Made by a program: the position numbers and the translations under genes
Part shown: in pieces, positions 1-6,260 of the stretch
Position numbering within the stretch: position 1 is the first letter of the stretch
Layout of the letters: each line of letters starts with the position of its first letter
Notes under the pieces: model-generated
Told to the model about the DNA's origin: nothing
What the model saw: the letters and a program-made list of their open reading frames with translations, nothing else
Databases searched by the model: none
Source of the DNA: Candidatus Arcticimaribacter sp.
GTDB lineage: Bacteria; Bacteroidota; Bacteroidia; Flavobacteriales; Flavobacteriaceae
Reading direction: 5' to 3'
NCBI GenBank assembly: GCA_011526275.1
Contig: WTJP01000148.1
Coordinates: 1-12,545 of the forward strand
DNA: 12,545 nt

Positions 1-12
1 TTTCTGTTTTTG

Positions 13-86
13 TAGCGAGAGGGAGACTTGAACTCCCGACCTCCGGGTTATGAATCCGACGCTCTAACCGGCTGAGCTACCTCGCC
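13..86 (-). tRNA. tRNA-Met (anticodon CAT)
   Basis: The complement folds into a full 74-nt cloverleaf. The acceptor stem (80-86 with 14-20) has G-U pairs at both ends. The D stem is 74-77/61-64, the anticodon stem is 55-59/43-47 with loop TTCATAA and anticodon CAT, and the T stem is 21-25/33-37. The discriminator is A (complement of 13) and no CCA is encoded. The innermost anticodon-stem pair (positions 31/39) looks like an A-C mismatch. An elongator Met tRNA is most likely. The first acceptor pair is G-U, not the unpaired C-A of bacterial initiators. A lysidine-modified Ile(CAT) tRNA cannot be fully excluded by eye. Confidence 0.93.
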
Positions 87-99
87 TTTTTAACGGTGG

Positions 100-107
100 C
101 AAATATA
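100..107 (-). promoter_or_regulatory. Possible -7 promoter element for the tRNA
   Basis: The complement reads TATATTTG, an exact match to the Bacteroidota -7 consensus TAnnTTTG, 14 bases upstream of the tRNA 5' end. No clear TTTG -33 box is visible at the expected distance, so only half of the promoter is supported. Confidence 0.4.
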
Positions 108-154
108 AAAAAATTGATTGATTCCGTGACGAATTCTCCCATAAAAAAAGTCAT

Positions 155-190
155 TTTGTTTAAGCTTCTTGCCAATTTTTCAATATATTG
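155..190 (+). promoter_or_regulatory. Weak promoter candidate for the START-like/aminotransferase pair
   Basis: TTTG at 155-158 is followed by TATATTG at 184-190, an imperfect TAnnTTTG lacking one T. The spacer of about 25 bases is longer than usual. The ATG is 22 bases further on at 212. Offered only because a promoter is expected here: this is the start of a plus-strand unit with nothing co-directional upstream in the window. Confidence 0.25.
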
Positions 191-211
191 TCAACCTAAC
201 AAAAACCAATC

Positions 212-604
212 ATGGCAGGTAAAATTCCTTTTTCATTAGAAATAGATTTTCACGCATCTCCTCAACTGTTGTTCCAGTATTTGTCTACCCCTTCAGGTCT
301 TTCCGAATGGTTTGCAGACAATGTAAACTCCCGTGGGGAAGACTTTACATTCATTTGGGACGATAGCGAAGAGTATGCAAAGCTATTACAGAAGAAGACC
401 AATGAAAAGGTGCGTTACCGCTGGATGAATGATGAAGACGATCAAGACGATTGCTATTTTGAGTTTAAAATTGTCGTCGATGAGATCACCAAGGATGTTT
501 CGCTCATCGTTTCCGATTTTGCAGAGGAAGACGAATTGGAGGAAGCAAAAATGTTGTGGGAAAATTCTATCGGTAGCCTCAAACAAGTTTTAGGCGCTTC
601 TTAA
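212..604 (+). CDS. START-like domain protein
   Basis: A 130-residue soluble acidic protein with no signal peptide or membrane segment. It resembles the small START-like/AHSA1-type helix-grip proteins common in Bacteroidota (PF19569-type). The N-terminal strand (about residues 5-14) is followed by a helix carrying the SPQLLFQYLSTPSGLSEWFA pattern, typical of this fold, where 'L-x-x-W-F-A' sits at the mouth of the ligand pocket. A strand block with many acidic residues follows, and a long C-terminal helix (about 105-127) closes the cavity. No ligand or reaction is established for this subfamily that I know of. The start is the only ATG in good position. The gene ends 5 bases before the aminotransferase homologue, so the two are very likely co-transcribed. 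Family assignment is by recognition; function is unknown. Confidence 0.85.
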   Translation: MAGKIPFSLEIDFHASPQLLFQYLSTPSGLSEWFADNVNSRGEDFTFIWDDSEEYAKLLQKKTNEKVRYRWMNDEDDQDDCYFEFKIVVDEITKDVSLIVSDFAEEDELEEAKMLWENSIGSLKQVLGAS

Positions 605-609
605 ACACT

Positions 610-1461
610 ATGTATTTTTATCAGGGTCAATGCTATGCTTCGTTGAACGAAGTACCAGCTGAAATTTTAAGTGCATTTATTCACCATACCGCTTTAACTG
701 AAACCATCGTTTTCCAAAAGGGAAAGCCACTGTTTTGGGAGGAACATTACCTCCGTCTAATGGCTTCGATGCGTATTCTTCGCATGGAAATTCCGTTGAG
801 TTTTACCATGGAGCAGTTACAGTCAGACATGGCTAGCCTTTGTCTTGCAGAAGGACAATCGAAATTTACGGGCAGCGTACAGTTGCGTGTGGCAAAAACA
901 GCAGTTCCCAGTCGAGAAAAAACGATACCCTCAACGGTGTATGCCATTGAGCTGCGTGCGATAGAGGACCCTTTTTCATGGCAACAGCAAGAACTCCCTA
1001 TCGACTTGTACAAAGATCATTATCTCGCTCCGGGGCTTTATTCGAGTTTGGAAAGTGCTTATGCGACATGGCGCAATACAGCCTGGACCTTTGCCCACGA
1101 AAATGGGTACTGCGATGGAATACTGCTCAACGACAAAAAACAAGTGGTAGAGACGTTGCTTGGATCCCTCTTTTTAGTCAATGGGACTACCGTTACTACT
1201 CCTGCTTTAGGTGCTGGAAATCGAAAAGGGATTTACCGTCAACAATTGATATCACTTTTACAAAAACAAGAGAAGTTTGAAGTAGTAGAAACGGAAGTAT
1301 CTCCTTTTGCCTTACAGAAGGCCGACGAATTATTCGTGTTGGGAGATGCGCAAGGACTCTTTAGTGTAGGCCAATACCGCAAAAAGAAATTTGGGAACGA
1401 GCTTACCCAAGAAATTTGGGAACTATTTTCAGCCCATATCAAGCAGCTACATCAATTGTAG
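610..1461 (+). CDS. Fold-type IV (class IV) aminotransferase homologue, probably lacking the catalytic Lys
   Basis: 283 residues, the usual length for PLP-dependent class IV enzymes (branched-chain aminotransferase, D-amino-acid aminotransferase, PabC lyase). Family-like stretches are LFWEEHYLRLMASMRILRME (residues 41-60), DLYKDHYLAPG (132-142), ENGYCDGILLND (164-175), the VVE...LFLV segment (179-190), the GIYR phosphate-binding turn (207-210) and a C-terminal ADELFVLGDAQGL (238-250). In active homologues the Schiff-base Lys lies about 17 residues before the N of 'ENGY', in a '(S/T)-L-K-T/S' context. Here that position reads SSLES, giving Glu148 (codon 1051-1053, GAA). The N-terminal 'YGDGxFET' signature is also degraded, to HHTALTETI (25-33). 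The frame is otherwise intact, so it may be a retained pseudoenzyme, or a protein using the fold for another purpose. Its 3' end overlaps the convergent yqgE by 10 bases. Confidence 0.82.
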   Translation: MYFYQGQCYASLNEVPAEILSAFIHHTALTETIVFQKGKPLFWEEHYLRLMASMRILRMEIPLSFTMEQLQSDMASLCLAEGQSKFTGSVQLRVAKTAVPSREKTIPSTVYAIELRAIEDPFSWQQQELPIDLYKDHYLAPGLYSSLESAYATWRNTAWTFAHENGYCDGILLNDKKQVVETLLGSLFLVNGTTVTTPALGAGNRKGIYRQQLISLLQKQEKFEVVETEVSPFALQKADELFVLGDAQGLFSVGQYRKKKFGNELTQEIWELFSAHIKQLHQL

Positions 1462-2009
1462 TTGGGATTGTCGGGTGTATCGGCCCAAATGCGGTAATCT
1501 CCTCCCTTATTGATCATGGCTCTTCGCCACAATTCCTCACTTGGAAAATCAAAAAAAGTAGTGGTTCGAACTGCAGACTGAATAATCCAACTGCCCAAAT
1601 CAATTTCTTCCTCTAATTGACCTTTGGCCCAACCGCTATAGCCCAAGAAAAAACGGCAATTGTTTTCGTGGAGTATTCCTGTGTGTACAAGTTCAATGGC
1701 AGTATCAATATCGCCCCCCAAATAAAGCTGTTGTTCCATGGCCTTGCTCCCTTGCAGGAGTGGCTCTTCGCTTTGGTATATAAAAAACAGTTGGTCCATG
1801 TCAACTGGTCCACCGTAAAATAGGGGAAGTTCTTTTTCAATTTCGGGCATAACCTCTGCCAGAGAAAAGTCAAAGGGCTTGTTGATGATGAAACCCATGG
1901 GGCTTTTATCGTGTATCGCACTGATAAATACCACGGCGCGATGGAAAGAGGTGTCACCCAAAATGGAGGGGTCGGCGATGAGAAAGTCTCCTGTACGGGG
2001 AAAGTCCAT
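1452..2009 (-). CDS. yqgE: YqgE/AlgH family protein (DUF179)
   Basis: 185 residues, the normal length of this family. It begins with the typical G-x-F-L-I-A-DP segment (residues 7-14), followed by F-x-R-AVVFI (22-29) and MGFIINKP (38-45). A YGGPV segment (65-69) and the hallmark FLGYSGWAKGQLEEEI (about 120-135) come next, and the C-terminal half ends in a W-R-x-A stretch. The family is widespread and soluble, and its biochemical role is unsettled; 'AlgH' reflects an early link with alginate regulation in Pseudomonas. The ATG at 2009 lies just after a perfect -7 promoter motif (2017-2024), so the message may have almost no leader. The stop overlaps the convergent aminotransferase homologue. 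Confidence 0.95.
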   Translation of the reverse strand: MDFPRTGDFLIADPSILGDTSFHRAVVFISAIHDKSPMGFIINKPFDFSLAEVMPEIEKELPLFYGGPVDMDQLFFIYQSEEPLLQGSKAMEQQLYLGGDIDTAIELVHTGILHENNCRFFLGYSGWAKGQLEEEIDLGSWIIQSAVRTTTFFDFPSEELWRRAMINKGGDYRIWADTPDNPNYN

Positions 2010-2016
2010 AATAGGT

Positions 2017-2024
2017 CAAATCTA
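2017..2024 (-). promoter_or_regulatory. -7 promoter element of yqgE
   Basis: The complement is TAGATTTG, an exact TAnnTTTG. Transcription would start about 5-7 bases downstream, at roughly 2010-2012, one to three bases before the ATG at 2009. A -33 box would fall inside the HU terminator hairpin. TTCG in its loop (2042-2045 on the complement) is one mismatch from TTTG, with a 17-base spacer. Confidence 0.5.
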
Positions 2025-2030
2025 GGCAAA

Positions 2031-2056
2031 AAAAAATCTCCCGAAGGAGATTTTTT
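2031..2056 (-). terminator. Intrinsic terminator of the HU gene, UUCG tetraloop
   Basis: A perfect inverted repeat. Six A's, TCTCC, a four-base loop, GGAGA and six T's give an 11-bp stem of 5 G/C-containing and 6 A-T pairs. Read on the minus strand the loop is TTCG closed by a C-G pair, the extra-stable UUCG tetraloop, followed by a T run. It lies 17 bases after the HU stop, in the right orientation. The symmetric A and T runs could make it work in both directions. Confidence 0.9.
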
Positions 2057-2072
2057 CTATACGGTATAAAGC

Positions 2073-2345
2073 TTAGTTTACAGAACCAGATAATTCAGCA
2101 CCAGCTTTGAATTTCACTACTTTTTTAGCAGCAATTTTGATAGTTTCTCCTGTACGTGGGTTTCTACCGTCACGAGCAGAACGCTCAGATACAGACCAAG
2201 ATCCAAATCCTACTAAAGATACACGTCCACCACCTTTAAGAGCAGATCCAACGTTTCCTAGAAAAGACTCTAATGCTTTTTTAGCAGCAGCTTTTGAGAT
2301 TCCTGCATCGGCAGCCATTGCGTCGATTAATTCTGTTTTGTTCAT
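2073..2345 (-). CDS. HU family DNA-binding protein
   Basis: 90 residues, standard HU/IHF length. The N-terminal helical dimerisation part contains NKTELIDAMA (2-11) and ISKAAAKKALESFLG (16-30). It leads into the beta core GGGRVSLVGFGSWSV (38-52). The DNA-inserting arm has RDGRNPRTGE (58-67) with the conserved N-P-R-T-G tip, and the C-terminal strand contains KVVKFKAGAEL (75-85). It bends DNA and compacts the nucleoid as a homo- or heterodimer. The gene appears monocistronic, with its own -7 element at 2381-2388 and a terminator at 2031-2056. Bacteroidota usually carry several HU paralogues, so a precise symbol is not given. Confidence 0.97.
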   Translation of the reverse strand: MNKTELIDAMAADAGISKAAAKKALESFLGNVGSALKGGGRVSLVGFGSWSVSERSARDGRNPRTGETIKIAAKKVVKFKAGAELSGSVN

Positions 2346-2380
2346 AATATGTGATTTTTAATTAACATTTTAGACTAACA

Positions 2381-2409
2381 CAAATATATAGGCTTTGCCG
2401 AAAGTCCAA
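2381..2409 (-). promoter_or_regulatory. Promoter of the HU gene
   Basis: On the complement, TTGG (2406-2409) is followed after about 17 bases by TATATTTG (2381-2388), an exact TAnnTTTG -7 element. The predicted start near 2375 leaves a leader of about 30 A/T-rich bases (with TAATTAAAAATCACATATT) before the ATG at 2345. The -33 box is imperfect. Confidence 0.6.
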
Positions 2410-2472
2410 GGGTTTTAGCCGTTAAATCAGGCATTTTGTTAATAAATCAAGGCGATTGTTTATAAACCCCCT

Positions 2473-3414
2473 TTATTTTACGCGTGCTGCGGGGCTAAAT
2501 TGATAACCGTTGAGTAGATCTTTGGTGGCTAATCGACGTTTATTTGGCAACTGTAGTGATAGGCAGTGCACATATCCTTGAGGGTGTGTGATCTTCAATG
2601 CTTTGTTTTCTACTAGAACAGCAAGTGGGGGATGTTGATGTTCGGTGTATTCTATTTTAACTTCGAAGAGTTTCATGACCTTTTCGGCGCCTTCTTCTTC
2701 TAAGGTAGTCCATGCAACTGGGTAGGGCGATAATCCCCTCACAAAAGCGTCGATTTCTTCTAGTGATTTTGACCAATCAATTCGGGTGTTTTCTCGGTTG
2801 AGTTTTGGTGCTGCGTGCTCGCTCCCTTGCAATTGCTGTGCTTTGGCATCTATTCCTACTACTAGGGCATCTAAGGTTTCTTCCAAAAGCTGTCCACCCA
2901 AATCAGCTAATTTATCGTGCAGACTGCCTGCTGTTTCGTCTTCTTCTAAGTCGATCGATTTTTGTAGCAGTAGTTTCCCGGTATCGATTGCTTCATCGAT
3001 GAAAAAGGTACTCACCCCGCTCACCCTTTCTCCGTGAATAATGGCCCAGTTGATGGGAGCAGCTCCTCGGTAGTTGGGGAGTAAAGAAGCGTGTAAGTTA
3101 ATGGTTCCCTTGCTCGGAATTTGCCATACTTCTTTGGGTAACATGCGGAAAGCAACCACAATAAAAACGTCAGCTTTCCAGGCTTTTAGTGCTGATAAAA
3201 ACTCAGGATCTTTAAGTTTTTCTGGTTGCAGCAGGGGCAATTCTTGTGCTACGGCATATTGCTTTACTGCCGATTCGTGCAGGCGTTTTCCTCTGCCGGC
3301 TGGTTTATCGATATTCGTTACCACTCCTACCACTTGGTGGTTTGACTGCTGTATTGCTTTAAGGGTCGTTACAGCAAAGTCGGGGGTTCCCATGAAAACA
3401 ACGTTTAAACTCAT
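2473..3414 (-). CDS. fmt: Methionyl-tRNA formyltransferase
   Basis: 313 residues, matching the family. It transfers a formyl group from 10-formyltetrahydrofolate to Met-tRNA(fMet) for translation initiation. The N-terminal Rossmann-like domain starts VVFMGTPDFAV (5-15) and carries the substrate loop KPAGRGKRL (37-45). The core SLLPNYRGAAPINWAI (110-125) is preceded by the catalytic Asn106 and His108 (TINLHA), and Asp144 lies in IDTGK. This completes the Asn-His-Asp triad. The C-terminal OB-like domain (about 205-313) binds tRNA. The ATG overlaps the recQ stop as ATGA (4 bases), so it should be translated by coupling from recQ. No clear terminator hairpin follows it before the HU promoter region. 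Confidence 0.97.
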   Translation of the reverse strand: MSLNVVFMGTPDFAVTTLKAIQQSNHQVVGVVTNIDKPAGRGKRLHESAVKQYAVAQELPLLQPEKLKDPEFLSALKAWKADVFIVVAFRMLPKEVWQIPSKGTINLHASLLPNYRGAAPINWAIIHGERVSGVSTFFIDEAIDTGKLLLQKSIDLEEDETAGSLHDKLADLGGQLLEETLDALVVGIDAKAQQLQGSEHAAPKLNRENTRIDWSKSLEEIDAFVRGLSPYPVAWTTLEEEGAEKVMKLFEVKIEYTEHQHPPLAVLVENKALKITHPQGYVHCLSLQLPNKRRLATKDLLNGYQFSPAARVK

Positions 3415-5303
3415 GCTACGTAAAATTGATCGAAAGTGTTTTTTTTAATTTTCCCAGTGGCTTCTAGGGTCTCCAACAACAAGCCGAGTTGCTGGCTTTC
3501 CTCACCGGCCAAAGATAACTTAAGTTCATGAGCAGATAAAGGATTCACTTGGAGTAAATCGAGAATTTTCTTCTGCAGCTCAGGAAGATCTATTTCTACT
3601 TTTTCATCACAACTCACAGCCGAACAATTTCCGCAATTTGCTTTTTGTTGCTCCCCAAAGTAAGCCAATAATTCTCGCTGTTTACAATCTGCATTGTTTT
3701 GCGCGAAAGCAACAATGGCGTCGATCTTTTCTTTTTTTACGCGATGAAGCAAATGCAGGTCTTCGAGTAAAGGACGAAGACTATAGCTGTCTTCTCGTGG
3801 GACTAGCCCCGTAAGTTTTACATCGTACTTGGCATAACTAAAATGAAGGAATGCCTGTTCGTGGTAGTTTGCCAAAAGCTTAACGGCAACAGGAAATGAC
3901 AATTGACTCTTCTCGACGATTCGATCCAAGTCAATTTTGATTTCGTGTTCAAAGATGCCGGGATATAAACGCGCTATGGTTTGAAAAAGGACACTTGCCG
4001 TTCTTTTGGCGGTCTCAATTTCTCGTTTGAATTGACTCACCGAACATAGAAATTGTAATTTGGCTTCGCGTTTATTGCTTTGGGTGTATTGAAAAATACC
4101 AGCTTGATCGAACAATTGTAGACAGCTCGCCGTTTGTTTTGCCGGGAGGCTATAGGTAGAGCAAAAATCGGAAAAGGAGAGTTCCCAGCTTTGTTCAAAG
4201 CCTTCTCCATAACCAATATTCAAATAGTTGCACAGTTTTTTATAGCACTGCTGTAGCACTTGTTTTGAAGGGAGTTGGGCAAGGTATTGTTGTTTTACGC
4301 GTTCGGCGTCTTGTGGTTGAAACAACAGGATGGCTTTGGCGGGATTTCCTCCCCTTCCAGCACGCCCAATTTCTTGATAATAGTATTCTAAACTCGCAGG
4401 TAAATTAAGATGAACAACGACACCCACATCTTCTTTGTCAATTCCCATTCCAAAAGCATTGGTCGCTACCATGATGGGAACTTGATTGCTTTGCCAAGCG
4501 AGGAGTTTGTCTTTTTTTTCTACTTCGCTTAAGCCCCCGTGAAAAAAGTCAGCTTTCAAGCCTTTGGCATGTAAAAACTGTTGCGTGCTTTGGGTTTCTC
4601 TTCTGCTACTGCAATACACGATAGAAGCAAATTTTTCATCCTTTAATACCTGATAAATGCGGCCGAGTTTATCCCCACTTTGGTCGATGGCTATGCTGAT
4701 GTTATTCCGGGCAAAAGAGCTTTGGAAAAGCGCAGGATCATTTAATGCTAAGGAAGTGGCAATATCGTTAACGACCTGAGGCGTTGCAGTTGCCGTCAAT
4801 GCGATGATAGGCACTTGGGGCAATAGATGGCGCAGGTTTTTGATTTTTAAAAATGCCGGCCGAAAATCGTTACCCCATTGAGAAATACAGTGGGCTTCGT
4901 CTACTGCAATACAATGAATGTTGAGTTGTGTTAACCGAGCGGTAAACTGCTTGTTCTGTAATTTTTCAGGTGAGCAGTAAATGAGTTTATAGTTCCCATA
5001 GGCCGCATTGTCTAATTGCTGATCGAGTTGCTGTTGACTCCCCAAGGCCATGCTTTTGATTCCTCTCGCGTTAGCTTGGGCTACTTGGTCTTGCATCAAT
5101 GAAATGAGGGGAGAAATGACCAGGGTAGGGCCGTCAAAAAGCAGAGAGGGGAGTTGGTAACAAAGCGATTTCCCCCCTCCGGTGGGAAGGAGTACTAGAC
5201 TGTCTCGGCCCGATAAAATGCTTTCACAAATTTCCCTTTGTTGTGGACGAAATGCATCGACCTTCCAATGGCGTTTCAACAAAAGGTGCAAGTCATTACG
5301 CAT
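3411..5303 (-). CDS. recQ: RecQ-family ATP-dependent DNA helicase
   Basis: 630 residues. A 3'-5' superfamily 2 helicase acting in recombination and fork repair. Motif 0 is around FRPQQ (18-22), Walker A is LPTGGGKS (39-46) and the DEAH box is VDEAHCISQWG (134-144). ALTATAT (168-174) is motif III. FFHGGL (253-258), VATNAFGMGID (279-289) and YYQEIGRAGRGG (308-319) are motifs IV-VI. Four cysteines, C540, C557, C560 and C565 (spacing 16, 2, 4), form a zinc site. It lies about 200 residues beyond the helicase core, after a winged-helix-like stretch, whereas in E. coli RecQ the zinc site follows the core directly. There is no recognisable HRDC domain; the C-terminus (570-630) is a short helical module. 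The gene starts inside the end of the ATPase gene (8-base overlap) and ends overlapping fmt by 4. Confidence 0.96.
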   Translation of the reverse strand: MRNDLHLLLKRHWKVDAFRPQQREICESILSGRDSLVLLPTGGGKSLCYQLPSLLFDGPTLVISPLISLMQDQVAQANARGIKSMALGSQQQLDQQLDNAAYGNYKLIYCSPEKLQNKQFTARLTQLNIHCIAVDEAHCISQWGNDFRPAFLKIKNLRHLLPQVPIIALTATATPQVVNDIATSLALNDPALFQSSFARNNISIAIDQSGDKLGRIYQVLKDEKFASIVYCSSRRETQSTQQFLHAKGLKADFFHGGLSEVEKKDKLLAWQSNQVPIMVATNAFGMGIDKEDVGVVVHLNLPASLEYYYQEIGRAGRGGNPAKAILLFQPQDAERVKQQYLAQLPSKQVLQQCYKKLCNYLNIGYGEGFEQSWELSFSDFCSTYSLPAKQTASCLQLFDQAGIFQYTQSNKREAKLQFLCSVSQFKREIETAKRTASVLFQTIARLYPGIFEHEIKIDLDRIVEKSQLSFPVAVKLLANYHEQAFLHFSYAKYDVKLTGLVPREDSYSLRPLLEDLHLLHRVKKEKIDAIVAFAQNNADCKQRELLAYFGEQQKANCGNCSAVSCDEKVEIDLPELQKKILDLLQVNPLSAHELKLSLAGEESQQLGLLLETLEATGKIKKNTFDQFYVA

Positions 5304-5859
5304 TGCAGTGCTTTAAGATAAAATCAACCCTTTCTTCGGGAGATAAAAAAGGAACTTCAACAATTTGCCCATATTGCTTGTAGGACTTTACCAATTGTTG
5401 ATGCAAAACCACAGCCTGCTCGAAACTCTCCATCCGCAAATGGTCGGTTTGATAGATTTCTGCTACCGGGGCGACTAAAAAGCAGCGGTCATAAGGGTGG
5501 GTTTTTAATTCTTCTTCCCATGCTTCAACGGTCGTGTTTTTATGGTGTAAATAAGCGACAACATCGATTAGAGAGCGATCAAAAAACGCAAACTTTTTAT
5601 CAGGATTATTGACGAAATGTTCTTCTGCTTTATGGTATTGTTCTATACGCCCCTTCCAAAGCAGCTTACTGAAAGCCAAAGGATCTTCCTCAAAATGGTT
5701 CTCTTTCCCCGCGGCTTTCCCCGCTGCGATATACTCGCGTGAAACTTCTTCCAAACAAAAATAACCGCGCTTTTTTAAACCTTCAATGATGGTGGTTTTT
5801 CCACTGCCCGGCCCTCCGGAAATGACAATTTTTTTATTGTGTAAAGTTGTTGAAGCGAT
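5296..5859 (-). CDS. AAA_28-type (NadR/Ttd14-like) ATPase, non-canonical start
   Basis: A small P-loop protein resembling the approximately 180-residue AAA_28 ATPases of Bacteroidota. Walker A is GGPGSGKTT, encoded at 5791-5817. A Walker-B-like FAFFDRSLIDVVAY lies in the middle, and the C-terminal half has a lid-type segment (YQTDHLRMESFEQA). Function is unproven; relatives resemble nucleotide or nucleoside kinases. The frame is open from 5874 down to the stop at 5296-5298, yet contains no ATG, GTG or TTG until a TTG at 5752-5754, which lies after Walker A. Starting there would delete the nucleotide-binding loop. The chosen start, ATC at 5857-5859 (187 residues, leaving strand 1 intact), is a guess; ATT at 5827-5829 is the other candidate. 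First gene of the ATPase-recQ-fmt operon, overlapping recQ by 8 bases. Confidence 0.75.
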   Translation of the reverse strand: MASTTLHNKKIVISGGPGSGKTTIIEGLKKRGYFCLEEVSREYIAAGKAAGKENHFEEDPLAFSKLLWKGRIEQYHKAEEHFVNNPDKKFAFFDRSLIDVVAYLHHKNTTVEAWEEELKTHPYDRCFLVAPVAEIYQTDHLRMESFEQAVVLHQQLVKSYKQYGQIVEVPFLSPEERVDFILKHCNA

Positions 5860-5875
5860 AACGTTTGATTTCGGT

Positions 5876-5883
5876 TATATTTG
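5876..5883 (+). promoter_or_regulatory. -7 promoter element of the DUF493 gene
   Basis: TATATTTG is an exact TAnnTTTG, with a poor -33 candidate (TTG at 5850-5852, spacer 23). Expected initiation near 5888-5890 gives a leader of about 14 bases to the ATG at 5903. It lies in the divergent junction, overlapping the extreme 5' end of the open ATPase frame on the other strand. Confidence 0.55.
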
Positions 5884-5902
5884 TATAAAAATAGCCTGTC
5901 TA

Positions 5903-6193
5903 ATGCTATCAAAAGAAAAACCAGAGGAATTTTATTCACGATTTCACGAACAACTTTTAGCCTCACAAGAATGGCCCGGCCCTTATCTCTTCAAGTTTAT
6001 TCTCCGAGAGGGAGAGGTGGAAGAGCAGCGATTGGAAGCACTCTTTAAGGGAATCAAAGCCAAGTTCACCAAAAAGCAGTCGTCGAAGAAAACATTTACC
6101 TCACTATCTGTTATGGCCGTTGTGGAACACCCCGACGCGGTTATTTCGATTTACAAACAAGCACAACAAATAAAAGGGCTTATTACGCTTTAA
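5903..6193 (+). CDS. DUF493 (YbeD-like) family protein
   Basis: 96 residues starting at ATG 5903. A longer in-frame extension begins at 5786, but it runs antisense through the ATPase Walker A region and across the promoter, so it is rejected. The sequence has the DUF493 layout: an N-terminal EEFYSRFHEQL helix entry, then a strand with PGPYLFKFILRE (residues 25-36). An amphipathic helix follows (EEQRLEALFKGIKAKF), then strands with FTSLSVMAVVEHPDAVISIY and a C-terminal helix ending KGLITL. The family adopts a small ACT-like alpha/beta fold. E. coli YbeD is the structural prototype and its role is not established. Probably monocistronic, since a separate promoter candidate precedes the next gene. 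Confidence 0.9.
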   Translation: MLSKEKPEEFYSRFHEQLLASQEWPGPYLFKFILREGEVEEQRLEALFKGIKAKFTKKQSSKKTFTSLSVMAVVEHPDAVISIYKQAQQIKGLITL

Positions 6194-6197
6194 TTTT

Positions 6198-6226
6198 TTT
6201 GTTTGTTTACTAAAAGTGTACATTTA
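6198..6226 (+). promoter_or_regulatory. Promoter candidate for DUF4290-murA
   Basis: TTTG at 6198-6201, a 17-base spacer, then TACATTTA at 6219-6226 (TAnnTTTG with the last base changed). The ATG of the DUF4290 gene follows 34 bases later at 6261. Confidence 0.45.
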
Positions 6227-6260
6227 CAAAGAACCGATAATGACAATACCCAAATAATTT

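Noticed and set aside
13..86. tRNA as an integration site of a mobile element
   Set aside because: No integrase, no direct repeat of the tRNA 3' end and no shift in gene content is visible next to it.
978..1280. Other long open frames inside genes, such as 978-1280 plus, 1613-2029 minus and 2107-2361 plus
   Set aside because: They are out-of-frame shadows of strongly recognised genes and have no family-like motifs or start context of their own.
2389..2472. Terminator hairpin after fmt
   Set aside because: Only a weak 6-bp stem (GGCTTT/AAAGTC) with a G-U pair is present and it lacks a T run; it also lies between the HU promoter elements.
5786..5902. N-terminal extension of the DUF493 frame to an upstream ATG at 5786
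   Set aside because: It is antisense to the Walker A coding region of the ATPase and crosses the -7 promoter element. DUF493 proteins normally begin where the ATG at 5903 places them.
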